Of a DNA stretch of 64,000 nucleotides, positions 35,420 to 43,873 are shown piece by piece (positions within the stretch are counted from its first letter, which is position 1; each line of letters starts with the position of its first letter). This DNA comes from DATDFB01 sp035276475 (GTDB taxonomy: Bacteria > Acidobacteriota > Thermoanaerobaculia > Gp7-AA8), in assembly GCA_035276475.1 (NCBI GenBank), contig DATELQ010000062.1, forward strand, positions 54,027-118,026, read 5' to 3'. A program made the translations under genes and the position numbers. The notes under the pieces are model-generated. The model had not been told where the DNA came from. It was given only the letters and a program-made list of their open reading frames with translations, and ran no database searches.

Positions 35420-36811
35420 GTGATCAAGCGCCTGGCCACCTGGGCGGCGGCGATCGCGGCGATCGCCCTAGTAACGCTCGCCGGCCGCGCCGCCGGCCTG
35501 AACGCCACCGCGGTCGGCTTCGTCTACCTCATCGTCGTCCTCTTCGTCTCCGTCTGGGGCGATCTCCTCGTCGGCACCGTCTCCGCCGTCGTGGCCACGC
35601 TCTGCTACAACTTCTTTTTCTTCGCGCCGCTCTATACCTTCACCATCGCCGAGCCGGCGAACTGGTTCGCGCTCGCGGCGTTCTTGATCTCGTCTGTCAC
35701 TGCCAATCGTCTCGTCGTCGCAGCGCGCACGCTGGCGCAGAAGGCCGAGCAGCGGCGCAACGAGATCGAAACGCTCTATGCGCTCAGCGTCGAGCTCTTC
35801 GCCGCCGCCCTGGGCGATGCCGCCGCGCGCGCGCTGCGGTCGCTCGGCGCGCGCGGCGGCGGTCTCGTGCTCTTCGACGGCAGTCCGCAGCGGCAGACCG
35901 TCGTCTCGTGGAGCGGCGAGAAGCCGGACGAGATCGAAGAGCTGATCGCCGGCGTCGGGTGGCACAAAGAGCCGGTGGAGTTCGGCGCGGACGTCTACCT
36001 GCCGCTCTTCGTCGGCGGCGAGACCACCGGCGTCCTCGTCGCGCGCGGCGCGACCGCGTCGAAGAAAAGCCTCGAGTCGGCCGCGCGCCTCGTCGCCCTC
36101 GCGGTCGAACGCGAGCACTTCATCGAGGAGAACGCGCACATGCAGGCGCTGCGCGAAAGCGAGGCGCTCAAGACGTCGCTCCTGCGCGCGATCTCGCACG
36201 ATCTGACGACGCCGATCACCGCCGTGACGATCCGCACCGAGTCGTTGCGCCGCCGCGCCGAAAACGACCGCGATCTCCTCGGCGACGTCGGCGCCATCGC
36301 CGAGGAGACGGCGCGGTTGCGGAGGAGAATCGACAACCTCCTGGCCATGGCGCGGCTCGAGGCGGGGAAGGCCGAGCCGCACCCCGAGCCGACGCCGCCC
36401 GCGGACCTCTTCCGCGCCGCACGCGAGAACCTCCCGCTCGTCTTCGCCGCGCGCCCGGTGACGCTGCACGTCGACGCCGACTGCCCCGACGCCAACGTCG
36501 ATCCGTCGCTCGCGCTGGAGATCCTCGTCAACCTCCTCGAGAACGCCCACCGCGTCTCGCCGCCCGGTGCTCCCGTCGAGCTCGTGGCGCAACGGCTCGA
36601 CAAAGCGACGATGCGCATCGAGGTCCGCGACCGCGGCCCCGGCGTTCCGCAAACCGCCGACGTTGCCCAGCGCGGCCTCGGTCTGGAGATTGCGCGCAGC
36701 CTCGCGGCGGCGAACGGCGGCGGCATTGCCCTCGAGCCGCGTGCCGGCGGCGGCACCGTTGCGCGAATCGATCTGCCGGCGGCGGATGACGTTATCGTCG
36801 ACGTCCAATGA
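35420..36811 (+). CDS. KdpD-like sensor histidine kinase lacking the N-terminal KdpD domain
   Basis: 463 residues from a GTG start. Residues 5-105 are a DUF4118-type four-helix membrane domain (CYNFFFFAPLYTFTIAEPAN is diagnostic of KdpD). A GAF-like region follows (115-230), then HisKA with phospho-acceptor H260 (LLRAISHDLTTPITAVTIRT) and an ATPase domain (LEILVNLLENAHRVSPPG, VRDRGPGVPQ, RGLGLEIARSLAAANGGG). Classical KdpD (about 890 residues) has an N-terminal UspA/KdpD pair that senses K+ and c-di-AMP; that part is absent. It is partner to the response regulator upstream, with the toxin-antitoxin pair between them. It is convergent with a membrane gene (20-base overlap). Confidence 0.88.
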   Translation: MIKRLATWAAAIAAIALVTLAGRAAGLNATAVGFVYLIVVLFVSVWGDLLVGTVSAVVATLCYNFFFFAPLYTFTIAEPANWFALAAFLISSVTANRLVVAARTLAQKAEQRRNEIETLYALSVELFAAALGDAAARALRSLGARGGGLVLFDGSPQRQTVVSWSGEKPDEIEELIAGVGWHKEPVEFGADVYLPLFVGGETTGVLVARGATASKKSLESAARLVALAVEREHFIEENAHMQALRESEALKTSLLRAISHDLTTPITAVTIRTESLRRRAENDRDLLGDVGAIAEETARLRRRIDNLLAMARLEAGKAEPHPEPTPPADLFRAARENLPLVFAARPVTLHVDADCPDANVDPSLALEILVNLLENAHRVSPPGAPVELVAQRLDKATMRIEVRDRGPGVPQTADVAQRGLGLEIARSLAAANGGGIALEPRAGGGTVARIDLPAADDVIVDVQ

Positions 36812-37256
36812 CCGTGGCCATGGGCAACGCAACGAAGGGAATGTGACCGATCCCCTGAATCCACCAGCGTGCGGTAATCGTCGGCGGCCGCCTGAGAAGC
36901 AGCGGGATGACGATCATCGACATCACGATCCAAATCGCCGGCCCGTAGACTGCCGCGATTTTGAGCCGCCCGATCGATGAGCTCAACAAGCTGCGAAGCT
37001 TCGCCGAGCGCAGCGTGAAAAATAGGAGTACGCCCGCCCAGAAGAAGGCCACGCCGAAGTGCATCAAGAGTCCCAGCGCCGTCGTTCTTGCGCCGCCCGC
37101 GAATGCCTCCTTCCCTACTAAGACCGCGGCAACGCCCTGCCACAAGCGCGTGAACGTCGAGTGGTAAAAAAAGACGCTCAGAACAGTCGCGAACAGACCA
37201 TCGCTGATACCGGTGGCCAGACCTGCGCCGGCCCACGTGACGAAGCGTCGTGACAC
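36792..37256 (-). CDS. Small polytopic membrane protein of unknown function
   Basis: 154 residues from a GTG at 37256, the first plausible in-frame start after the kup stop. Four hydrophobic helices are seen: GLATGISDGLFATVLSVFF, ALGLLMHFGVAFFWAGVLLF, PAIWIVMSMIVIPLLL and a last short one near IGHIPFVALPMATVIG. FAGGARTTALGLLMHF resembles a family of uncharacterised bacterial membrane proteins. It starts 21 bases after kup on the same strand and is probably co-transcribed with it. No function can be assigned. Confidence 0.6.
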   Translation of the reverse strand: MSRRFVTWAGAGLATGISDGLFATVLSVFFYHSTFTRLWQGVAAVLVGKEAFAGGARTTALGLLMHFGVAFFWAGVLLFFTLRSAKLRSLLSSSIGRLKIAAVYGPAIWIVMSMIVIPLLLRRPPTITARWWIQGIGHIPFVALPMATVIGRRR

Positions 37257-37276
37257 GGTTTGCGCATCGTACGCCT

Positions 37277-39175
37277 TTAGAACTCGATCTGCGCCCCGAG
37301 CTCCACCACCCGATTCGCCGGCAGCCGGAAAAAGCGCGCGGCGCTCTCGGCGTTGCGCATCATCGAGGCGAAGATCTTCTCGCGCCACATCGACATGCCG
37401 CTCGGGCGCTTCGTAATGATCAGCGTCTCGCGGCCGAGGAAGTACGTCGTGTCCATCGGCGGGACTTTGAGAGCGTGCTCGTCGCCGACGCGCTTCAGCA
37501 GCGCGGGGATGTCGGGCTCCTCCATGAAGCCGTAGCGCGCGGCGACGCGGTACATCCCTGCGCCGAGCTCGTCGAACTGCAGCCGCTCGTCATCGCACAG
37601 GTGCGAGACCTCCTCGGTCATGACCGTGAGCAGGATCACCTGCGCATGCATGGCCTTGTAGTGCTTGAGGCTGTGCAGCAGCGCCGGCGGCACCGCGTCG
37701 CGCGTGCGGTGCATGAACACCGCGGTGCCGGGGACGCGCACCGGCGGCCGCGCCTGGAGCGACGTTACGAACATCTCCGGCGTCAGCGCCCCTTCGCTGA
37801 GCCGCACGTTGAGGATCTGCCGTCCGCGCCTCCACGTCGTCATCATCGTGAACACGAGCGCCGCGATGAGCAGCGGGAACCACCCGCCCTCGGCGATCTT
37901 GAAGAGATTTGCGCTGAGGAACGCCACGTCGCCGATGAGAAACGCCAGCGTCAGGCTCAATGCTTTGAAGATGCTCCAGTGCAGGAGATCGCGCGCCACG
38001 AAGTAGGCGAGGAGCGTGGTGATGATCATCGTCATGCTCACGGCCACGCCGTACGCGCCGGCGAGGTTCGACGAGCTGCGGAAGCTGACGACGAGGAGGA
38101 TCGTCGCCACCATCACCGACCAGTTCACCGCGGGCATGTAGATCTGCCCGATCTCCGCGCTCGACGTATGCACGATCTGCATGCGCGGGAAGTAGCCGAG
38201 CTGGATGGCCTGCCGCGTCAGCGAGAAGACTCCGGAGATGATCGCTTGCGAGGCGATGACCGTCGCCACCGTCGCCAGCGCCACGAGCGGGTAGAGCGCC
38301 CACTTCGGGGCGAGGAGGTAGAAGGGGTTGTGCGCCGCCGCCGGATTTCTGATCAGCAGCGCGCCTTGCCCGAAGTACTGCAGCACGAGCGACGGTCCGA
38401 CGATCGAGAACCAGTCGACCTGGATCGGCTTCTCGCCGAAGTGCCCGAGGTCCGCGTAGAGCGCCTCGCCGCCGGTCGTGACGAGGAAGACCGCGCCGAG
38501 GACGAGGAAGCCGTGGCCGTGGTTCGCGGCGAAGAAGCGCACCGCGTACATTGGATTGATGGCGAAGAGGACTTTCGGCGCCCACAGAATGCCGCGCAGT
38601 CCGAGGACGCCGAGGGTCGTGAACCACACCAGCATGATTGGGCCGAACACCGCGCCGATACCCGCCGTCCCTCGGCGCTGGAAAAAGAAAAGCACGACAA
38701 GGATCACGATCGTCAGCGGAATCACGTACGGCTTGAAAAGCGGCGTGGCGATCTCGAGGCCCTCGACCGCGGAGAGCACCGAGATCGCCGGCGTGATCAT
38801 GCCGTCGCCGTAGAGCAGCGCCGCGCCGAAGACGCCGATGGCGAGCAGCGTGTAGCGCACGCGCTTGCTGCGGCTCCTGTCCATGCCGACGAGGCCCATG
38901 AGCGCGAGGATGCCGCCCTCGCCGCGGTTATCGAAGCGGATGACGTAGACGTGGTACTTGAGCATGACCACGACGACGAGCGACCAGAAGATCAGCGACA
39001 GCACGCCGAAGATGTTGTCGGGCGTGACCGCGACGGGATGCGCGCCGTAGAAGCACTCGCGCATGGCGTACAACGGGCTCGTGCCGATATCGCCGTAGAC
39101 GATGCCAAGGGCCAGGAGGGAGAGCGCGAGGAGGCGCCGGCCCGTCGCCTCTTCGCGGTGAGCGCTTTCTTCCAT
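37277..39175 (-). CDS. kup: Potassium uptake protein Kup
   Basis: 632 residues; E. coli Kup has 622. A constitutive K+:H+ symporter with twelve membrane helices and a C-terminal cytoplasmic domain. The N-terminal signature LGIVYGDIGTSPLYAMRECF, the helix-2 SLVVVVMLKYHVYVIRFDN, GEGGILALM, YGDGMITPAISVLSAVEGL and GGEALYADLGHFG are all diagnostic. The ATG at 39175 gives MEESAHREEATGRRLLAL; the longer upstream frame is an antisense shadow of the oxidoreductase. Its nearness to the KdpDE-like pair suggests a potassium locus. Confidence 0.95.
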   Translation of the reverse strand: MEESAHREEATGRRLLALSLLALGIVYGDIGTSPLYAMRECFYGAHPVAVTPDNIFGVLSLIFWSLVVVVMLKYHVYVIRFDNRGEGGILALMGLVGMDRSRSKRVRYTLLAIGVFGAALLYGDGMITPAISVLSAVEGLEIATPLFKPYVIPLTIVILVVLFFFQRRGTAGIGAVFGPIMLVWFTTLGVLGLRGILWAPKVLFAINPMYAVRFFAANHGHGFLVLGAVFLVTTGGEALYADLGHFGEKPIQVDWFSIVGPSLVLQYFGQGALLIRNPAAAHNPFYLLAPKWALYPLVALATVATVIASQAIISGVFSLTRQAIQLGYFPRMQIVHTSSAEIGQIYMPAVNWSVMVATILLVVSFRSSSNLAGAYGVAVSMTMIITTLLAYFVARDLLHWSIFKALSLTLAFLIGDVAFLSANLFKIAEGGWFPLLIAALVFTMMTTWRRGRQILNVRLSEGALTPEMFVTSLQARPPVRVPGTAVFMHRTRDAVPPALLHSLKHYKAMHAQVILLTVMTEEVSHLCDDERLQFDELGAGMYRVAARYGFMEEPDIPALLKRVGDEHALKVPPMDTTYFLGRETLIITKRPSGMSMWREKIFASMMRNAESAARFFRLPANRVVELGAQIEF

Positions 39176-39231
39176 TCGCCGCGACCGGTCAAGTGTACGG
39201 TGCGGGTTCGGTACACGGAGATTAAGAAAGG

Positions 39232-41334
39232 CTAAAGGTCGCGGATCGGCAGGCGGCGGACGCGCTTCCCCGTCGCGGCGAAGATCGCGTTCGCCACGGC
39301 CGGCACGATCGGCGGCACCGTCGGCTCGCCGATGCCGTACGGCTCGTCGCCGTGGCTCGGCACGAGGTGGATCTCGATCTTCGGCGTCTCGTCGATGCGC
39401 AGCACGTCGAAGTCGAGATACGTCGACTGCTCGACGCCGCCGTCGCGGAACGTGATCGCATCCTTGAGCGCCGACGAGAGTCCCCACACGATGCCGCTCT
39501 CCGCCTGCGCGACGACGCCGAGCGGATTGACGATCAGGCCGCAGTCGATGACGCCGACGACTTTGTCGACGTGCACCTGCCCCTTCACCACCGACACCTC
39601 CGCGGCGTACGCGACGTGCGTGACGCCGTCGTAGACATTGCAGGCCACGCCGCGGCCGTGGCCGGACGGAAGCGGCTTACCCCAGTTCGACTTCGTGCGC
39701 AGCAGTTCGAGCACGGCGCGGAGGCGCGGGCGCTCGATCTTCAGATCGTCGATGGCGAGGACGTCCGGCGCTTGCAGCAGCTTCAATCGATACTCGAGCG
39801 GATCGGCGCCGGCGGCGTGCGCAAGCTCGTCGAGGAAGCATTCGCGCGCGAACGTCGACGACGGCGAGAACACCGCGCGCCACGGCCCGAGCGGCACGTG
39901 CGTCGGCACGCGTACGTAACGCGTCTCGATGTTCGGAATGGTGTAGGGGATGTCGTACACGCCCCACGACGCGCTGTCGCGGTAGTAGTTCGGATCGTCG
40001 AGCTCCGCCTGTGTCGGAGTGCCGCGCGCGTTGTGCAGCGACGCGATTTTCTTGTGCGTCCAGGCGACGAGCTTTCCGTCCGCGTCGAAGCCGCCGCTCA
40101 TCTCATGGCGTGACGCGGCCTGGAAGTAGCCGTGCTTCATGTCGTCGCTGCGCGTCCAGAGGAGCTGCACCGGCGCCTTCACCGCCTTCGAGATCTCCGC
40201 CGCTTCGAGCGCGTAGTCCCACCCAAGGCGCCGGCCGAAGCCGCCGCCGAGGAGCGTGACGTGAACGGTGATGCGCTCTGGAGAGAGGCCGAGGAGGCGC
40301 GCGACCTCCTTCTGCACGGCGTTCGGCGCCTGCGTCGGCACCCACAGCTCGGCGCGGTCGGCGCGCACGTCGGCGGTGCAGTTCATCGGCTCGACCGTCG
40401 CGTGCGCGTAGAACGGATAGTGGTACGTCGCTTCGAGAGTGCGCGCCGGTGTCGTCGTTGTGCCGTCCTGTCGCAGCAGGTAGCCGGGATCCTTCGCCGC
40501 GTCGGCGAGGAGCTGCTCGTACACCGCGGAGCTGAAGCCGGCGTGCGGACCGGCGTCGAATTCGACCTTGAGTCGATCGCGCGCTTTGAGCGCGGCCCAG
40601 GTGCGATCCGCGACGATGGCGACGCCGGCGCTGACGCGGACGACGTCGACGCCGTCGACGGCCTCGAACGACTTGATGCTTCCGCCGAGCGCCGGCGGAC
40701 GGACGATCGTCGCGTAGCGCATGCCGGGCACTTTGACGTCGAGGCCGTACCGCGCCTGCCCGGTCACGATGTCGGGGCCGTCGATGCGCTTCATCGACTT
40801 CCCGACGAGCTTGAAATCGCGTTTCAGCGGCGGATCGGCCGGGACGGGCAGCTTTGCCGCCGCGGCGGTCAGCTCTCCGTACGTGAACCGTTTTCCTTCG
40901 TGGATGACCGTGCCTTCCTCGGCGCGGCAGGCGGCGCGGTCCACGCCCCACGCCGCAGCCGCCGCAGCGACGAGCATCTCCCGCCCTGTCGCGCCGGCAC
41001 GGCGCAGCGCGCGGAAACTTCCGCGCACGCTGTAGCTGCCGCCCGTGCCGAGGTTCGGGAACTGCGCGCTCGGCTCGGCCTGCACGACGCGGACATTGCG
41101 CCAGTCGGCTTCGAGCTCGTCGGCGAGGATCACGGCCAGCGCCGTCCGCACGCCCTGTCCCATCTCGGATTTGCCGACCGTCAGCGTCACGATGTCGTCG
41201 GGATCGATGCGGATCCACGCGTTCGGCCGGAACGGCGTTTTCTCGCCGGCGTCCGCACCACCCGCGCGAAACGCGAGTGCGAGCGCAGGCCCGCCGAGGA
41301 GCGCGATGCCGAGGAACTCGCGCCGCGTTCTCAT
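39232..41334 (-). CDS. Molybdenum hydroxylase large subunit (isoquinoline 1-oxidoreductase beta-like)
   Basis: 700 residues, the length of IorB-type subunits of the xanthine oxidase family. These hydroxylate N-heteroaromatics or oxidise aldehydes with a Mo-MCD cofactor. A Tat-like signal (TRREFLGIALLGGPALALA) leads. Then come ITLTVGKSEMGQG-like DIVTLTVGKSEMGQGVRTAL, LLGGGFGRRLGWDYALEAAE, PLGPWRAVFSPSSTF, the ACNVYDGVTHVAYAAEV segment and GIGEPTVPPIVPAVANAI, where the catalytic glutamate GEP lies. The electron-transfer 2Fe-2S subunit is upstream with a four-base overlap. Substrate unknown. Confidence 0.9.
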   Translation of the reverse strand: MRTRREFLGIALLGGPALALAFRAGGADAGEKTPFRPNAWIRIDPDDIVTLTVGKSEMGQGVRTALAVILADELEADWRNVRVVQAEPSAQFPNLGTGGSYSVRGSFRALRRAGATGREMLVAAAAAAWGVDRAACRAEEGTVIHEGKRFTYGELTAAAAKLPVPADPPLKRDFKLVGKSMKRIDGPDIVTGQARYGLDVKVPGMRYATIVRPPALGGSIKSFEAVDGVDVVRVSAGVAIVADRTWAALKARDRLKVEFDAGPHAGFSSAVYEQLLADAAKDPGYLLRQDGTTTTPARTLEATYHYPFYAHATVEPMNCTADVRADRAELWVPTQAPNAVQKEVARLLGLSPERITVHVTLLGGGFGRRLGWDYALEAAEISKAVKAPVQLLWTRSDDMKHGYFQAASRHEMSGGFDADGKLVAWTHKKIASLHNARGTPTQAELDDPNYYRDSASWGVYDIPYTIPNIETRYVRVPTHVPLGPWRAVFSPSSTFARECFLDELAHAAGADPLEYRLKLLQAPDVLAIDDLKIERPRLRAVLELLRTKSNWGKPLPSGHGRGVACNVYDGVTHVAYAAEVSVVKGQVHVDKVVGVIDCGLIVNPLGVVAQAESGIVWGLSSALKDAITFRDGGVEQSTYLDFDVLRIDETPKIEIHLVPSHGDEPYGIGEPTVPPIVPAVANAIFAATGKRVRRLPIRDL

Positions 41335-41786
41335 TTCGCGCTCCGCAGCTGGGCGGCTGATTGAATCGCGGCGCGGATGCGCGCGTACGTGCCGCAGCGG
41401 CAGACGTGATCGCGCATCGCCGCGTCGACGTCAGCGTCGGTCGGACTCGGCGTCTTTGCCAAGAGCGCGCACGCCTCCATGATCATGCCGCTCTGGCAGT
41501 AGCCGCACTGCGCGACGTCCTGCGCGAGCCAGGCGCGCTGGCAGGGATGGTTCTTCAGCCCTTCGATGGTCGTGAAGCGCTTCCCTGCCGCGTCGCTCAG
41601 CGGGATCTGGCACGAGCGCACGGCTGCGCCGCCCTGAAGGACCGTGCAGGCGCCGCAGATGCCGGCGCCGCAGCCGTATTTCGTGCCGGTGAGCCGCAGC
41701 TCGTCGCGCAGGACCCAGAGGAGGGGAGTGTCGTCGTCGGCGTCGACGCTGACTTCGCGGCCGTTGACGATAAGACGCGCCTTCAT
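41331..41786 (-). CDS. 2Fe-2S subunit of a molybdenum hydroxylase (IorA-like)
   Basis: 151 residues holding two 2Fe-2S clusters: the plant-type CGAGICGACTVLQGG (with an earlier GTKYGC) and the second CGYCQSGMIMEACAL plus HVCRCGTYARIRAA. It shuttles electrons from the molybdenum site to the acceptor. It lacks a signal peptide and would be exported with the Tat-bearing large subunit, as known for this family. It overlaps that gene by four bases. No FAD subunit is present, as expected for the Ior type. Confidence 0.92.
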   Translation of the reverse strand: MKARLIVNGREVSVDADDDTPLLWVLRDELRLTGTKYGCGAGICGACTVLQGGAAVRSCQIPLSDAAGKRFTTIEGLKNHPCQRAWLAQDVAQCGYCQSGMIMEACALLAKTPSPTDADVDAAMRDHVCRCGTYARIRAAIQSAAQLRSAK

Positions 41787-41927
41787 GACCGGCAATGATG
41801 CCTGTGGTCCGGTGACGATGCTGTGCCTTTGCAGCGAATCTTCACGCCGTGGAAGTGAACGGGACCGCTCCCTCGGCGAAGTGGTTTGCTTTCGCGTTCG
41901 CAGACGCTTATCCGCTACTTTTTTTCG

Positions 41928-42512
41928 GTGATCCCGATCGCCGATCCCGTCCTTCCCGTGCTCTCGCGCGAGCTCCCGCGCGGCCGCGACTGGCGTTACG
42001 AGCTGAAGCTCGACGGCTTCCGCGGCATGCTCTACGTCGACCGCGGCGCGGCGAGCTTCCGCTCGAAGACGAAGCGCCCCATGCCGCGCTTCGACGAGCT
42101 CGCGGCGCGCGTGGCCGCGGAGCTCCGCGCGGCCGACGCCATCGTCGACGGCGAGATCGTGGTCATGGGCCGCCGCGGCCCGGAGTTCAACGCGCTCCTT
42201 TTCCACCGCGGCGTTCCGCAGTTCGCGGCGTTCGACCTCGTGTGGCTGAACGGCTCCGACGTCCGCCGCTGGCCGTACGAGCGGCGCAAAGCGACACTCA
42301 AGCGCCTCGTCCGCGGCCGCACGTGGATCTCGTTCGTCGAGAGCCATAGCGATGCGGAGCTCTTCGACGTCGTCAGCGGCCTCGATCTCGAAGGCGTCGT
42401 GGCCAAGCGCCGCGACGAGCCGTACGCGCCGGCGACGCGGTGGATCAAGGTGAAGAACCGCAATTACTCGCAGGCGGTGGGGCGGTGGCGGTTCTTCGAG
42501 GGGCGGCGCTAG
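41928..42512 (+). CDS. Minimal ATP-dependent DNA ligase (adenylation domain only)
   Basis: 194 residues from the GTG at 41928 (ATG at 41886 would add 14). The nucleotidyltransferase motifs are complete: I YELKLDGFRGML with the adenylated lysine, III ADAIVDGEIVVMG, IIIa FAAFDLVWLNGSDVR, IV DLEGVVAKRRDE and V TRWIKVKNRNYSQ. There is no OB-fold or additional domain; LigD-type ligases usually need one. It could be a stripped-down ligase, a partner for another protein or a nick-sealing repair enzyme. No Ku or LigD polymerase gene is nearby. It ends sharing CTAG with the convergent CpxP-like gene. Confidence 0.75.
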   Translation: MIPIADPVLPVLSRELPRGRDWRYELKLDGFRGMLYVDRGAASFRSKTKRPMPRFDELAARVAAELRAADAIVDGEIVVMGRRGPEFNALLFHRGVPQFAAFDLVWLNGSDVRRWPYERRKATLKRLVRGRTWISFVESHSDAELFDVVSGLDLEGVVAKRRDEPYAPATRWIKVKNRNYSQAVGRWRFFEGRR

Positions 42513-42889
42513 CGCATCGCCTTCAGCTTCGCCACCTGCGCGGGCGTCAACAGATTCTTCAGCCGCACCAGCAGTGCGAGCTGCGCGCGCTTCATCTCCC
42601 GTTCGAGCGCCATGACCTTGTCGGCGCGCTCCAGCACTCTCGCCTCGTCGATCGGCGACTGCTGCAGAAGCTGCTGCATCTTTCCGGACTCGTCCTGCAT
42701 GTCCCACTGCAGATCGATGAACTTCTTCTGCGTCTGCCGGACCTCGTTCCGGATCGCGGCGGACTGTGCGTCCGTCAGCGCGATCTCCGAGGCGTGCGCC
42801 ATGATGAGCTCCGGCGGGATGAGGAACTTCGAGATCGGGTCTTCCGGTGGCTGCTGCGCGAGCGCAAAAAGAAGAAATAGCCAGGTCAT
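42509..42889 (-). CDS. CpxP/Spy-like periplasmic protein (LTxxQ family)
   Basis: 126 residues. Signal peptide TWLFLLFALAQQ, then a helical protein (LIMAHASEIALTDAQSAAIR, LQWDMQDESGKMQQLLQQSP) ending in RLKNLLTPAQVAKLKAMR, the LTxxQ motif of the CpxP/Spy and zinc-resistance-associated group. Such proteins sense or buffer envelope stress. It is last in an operon after an ECF sigma factor and a short membrane protein, with ATGA coupling, so it is probably a target or modulator of that sigma system. Confidence 0.72.
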   Translation of the reverse strand: MTWLFLLFALAQQPPEDPISKFLIPPELIMAHASEIALTDAQSAAIRNEVRQTQKKFIDLQWDMQDESGKMQQLLQQSPIDEARVLERADKVMALEREMKRAQLALLVRLKNLLTPAQVAKLKAMR

Positions 42890-43152
42890 CGCGAGACTCC
42901 TGTCGAAGGCATGCGGAGGAGAACGTCCGTCTGCGGCCGCCACTCCGCGATGGCGCGTGCCGCGGCGCGGTCGTCATTCGTGAAGGTGACGTGATGCGGA
43001 CGCATGGCGAAGACGAGCACAATCGCAAAAACGAGGAATGCCGCCACAGGCCGCAGCCAGTTCAGCCGGTACGGCCGTGGTGCGAGCCGATAGGCAGGCG
43101 TTCGCTGCTGCTCCTCCTCCCGCAACTCGGCAAATCGCTCCGGTAAATTCAT
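42886..43152 (-). CDS. Short single-pass membrane protein, candidate anti-sigma factor
   Basis: 88 residues: a cytoplasmic N-terminus (MNLPERFAELREEEQQRTPA), one membrane helix (about 37-54, VAAFLVFAIVLVFAM) and a short periplasmic tail ending in PSTGVSR. It is sandwiched by four-base overlaps between the ECF sigma gene and the CpxP-like gene, the standard position of an anti-sigma factor. It is much smaller than typical anti-sigma proteins and lacks a recognisable zinc anti-sigma motif. Confidence 0.65.
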   Translation of the reverse strand: MNLPERFAELREEEQQRTPAYRLAPRPYRLNWLRPVAAFLVFAIVLVFAMRPHHVTFTNDDRAAARAIAEWRPQTDVLLRMPSTGVSR

Positions 43153-43637
43153 CGTTCCTCCTCCGCGAGCAGCATCGACAACCGCTTCTTCCCCCGCTCG
43201 TAATGCACGCGCGCAGACCCCAACGAGATCCCCAGCGTCTCCCCCGCCTGCTCGATCGTCATGTCGTGGTAGAACACGAGCTCCAGCACCTCGCGCTGCC
43301 GCCGCGCCAATCGTTTCAACCCGCGAAGCAAGGCCGCGGCGCGCTCGCTGTGGATCATCTCTTCCTCGGCGGAGGAGCCGTTCCTGTTGGACTGCGGCCA
43401 GAACCGCAGCCGCCGGAACCGCCGCTGTCCGGTAGCCGTCTTGCGGATCACCGCGAACAGCCACGTCCGGAACGCCGCGCGTCCTGCATACCGCGCCTTG
43501 CCGTCGAGCACCTTCACGTACACCGTCTGCAGCACATCCTCCGCGTCGCTCCGGTCGCGATCGCAGCAGGCCATGGCCCAGGCGAAGCTGGCTGCGTGAA
43601 AGGCCTGAAGCTGCCGCTCCAACTCCGCTCGGTCCAT
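43149..43637 (-). CDS. ECF-type RNA polymerase sigma factor
   Basis: 162 residues. Region 2 shows SDAEDVLQTVYVKVLDGKAR and RTWLFAVIRKTATGQRRFRR; region 4 shows LKRLARRQREVLELVFYHDM and IEQAGETLGISLGSARVHYE with its helix-turn-helix. ECF sigma factors direct polymerase to a small regulon, often held by a cognate anti-sigma factor, here presumably the overlapping 88-residue membrane protein. I take the ATG at 43637 (MDRAELERQ); the frame continues upstream. A palindrome ATATGAC-AC-GTCATAT lies 36 bases upstream. Confidence 0.85.
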   Translation of the reverse strand: MDRAELERQLQAFHAASFAWAMACCDRDRSDAEDVLQTVYVKVLDGKARYAGRAAFRTWLFAVIRKTATGQRRFRRLRFWPQSNRNGSSAEEEMIHSERAAALLRGLKRLARRQREVLELVFYHDMTIEQAGETLGISLGSARVHYERGKKRLSMLLAEEER

Positions 43638-43673
43638 CGCGTCACTGGCATTCGTCGCTCGGGGCGCGCGCTC

Positions 43674-43689
43674 ATATGACACGTCATAT
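43674..43689. promoter_or_regulatory. Palindromic operator candidate between divergent genes
   Basis: ATATGAC, two-base spacer AC, GTCATAT: a perfect 16-base inverted repeat in an otherwise GC-rich region. It lies between the ECF sigma start (43637, minus) and the small secreted protein (43718, plus), so a dimeric regulator bound here could control both. Confidence 0.5.
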
Positions 43690-43717
43690 CGATCGCCCTC
43701 GCGCGCGACGAATAGCC

Positions 43718-43873
43718 ATGAAGAAATCACTTGCCGCCGCATGTCTCGTTTTGCTCGCCCATTCTCTTCCGATTCACGCCGAGGAGCCGCCACTGCCACC
43801 GCCGGTTGTCGCGGTCGCAACGGTGCTTGAACTGAACAACGCGCAGGTCCGCGCCGCCGGGCTCGCGCCGTGA
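43718..43873 (+). CDS. Small secreted proline-rich peptide
   Basis: 51 residues: signal peptide KKSLAAACLVLLAHSLPIHA, then EEPPLPPPVVAVATV and a short tail. The ATG at 43718 starts the signal; the frame extends upstream without sense. It is divergent from the ECF sigma operon and ends one base before the stop of the convergent VOC gene. No family is known. It could be a target or signal of the sigma system; that is inference. Confidence 0.45.
   Translation: MKKSLAAACLVLLAHSLPIHAEEPPLPPPVVAVATVLELNNAQVRAAGLAP

Noticed and set aside
37277..39487. Longer start for kup giving 104 extra residues
   Set aside because: The extra N-terminus is Arg-rich low complexity, an out-of-frame shadow of the same-strand molybdenum hydroxylase gene; the ATG at 39175 matches the normal Kup N-terminus.
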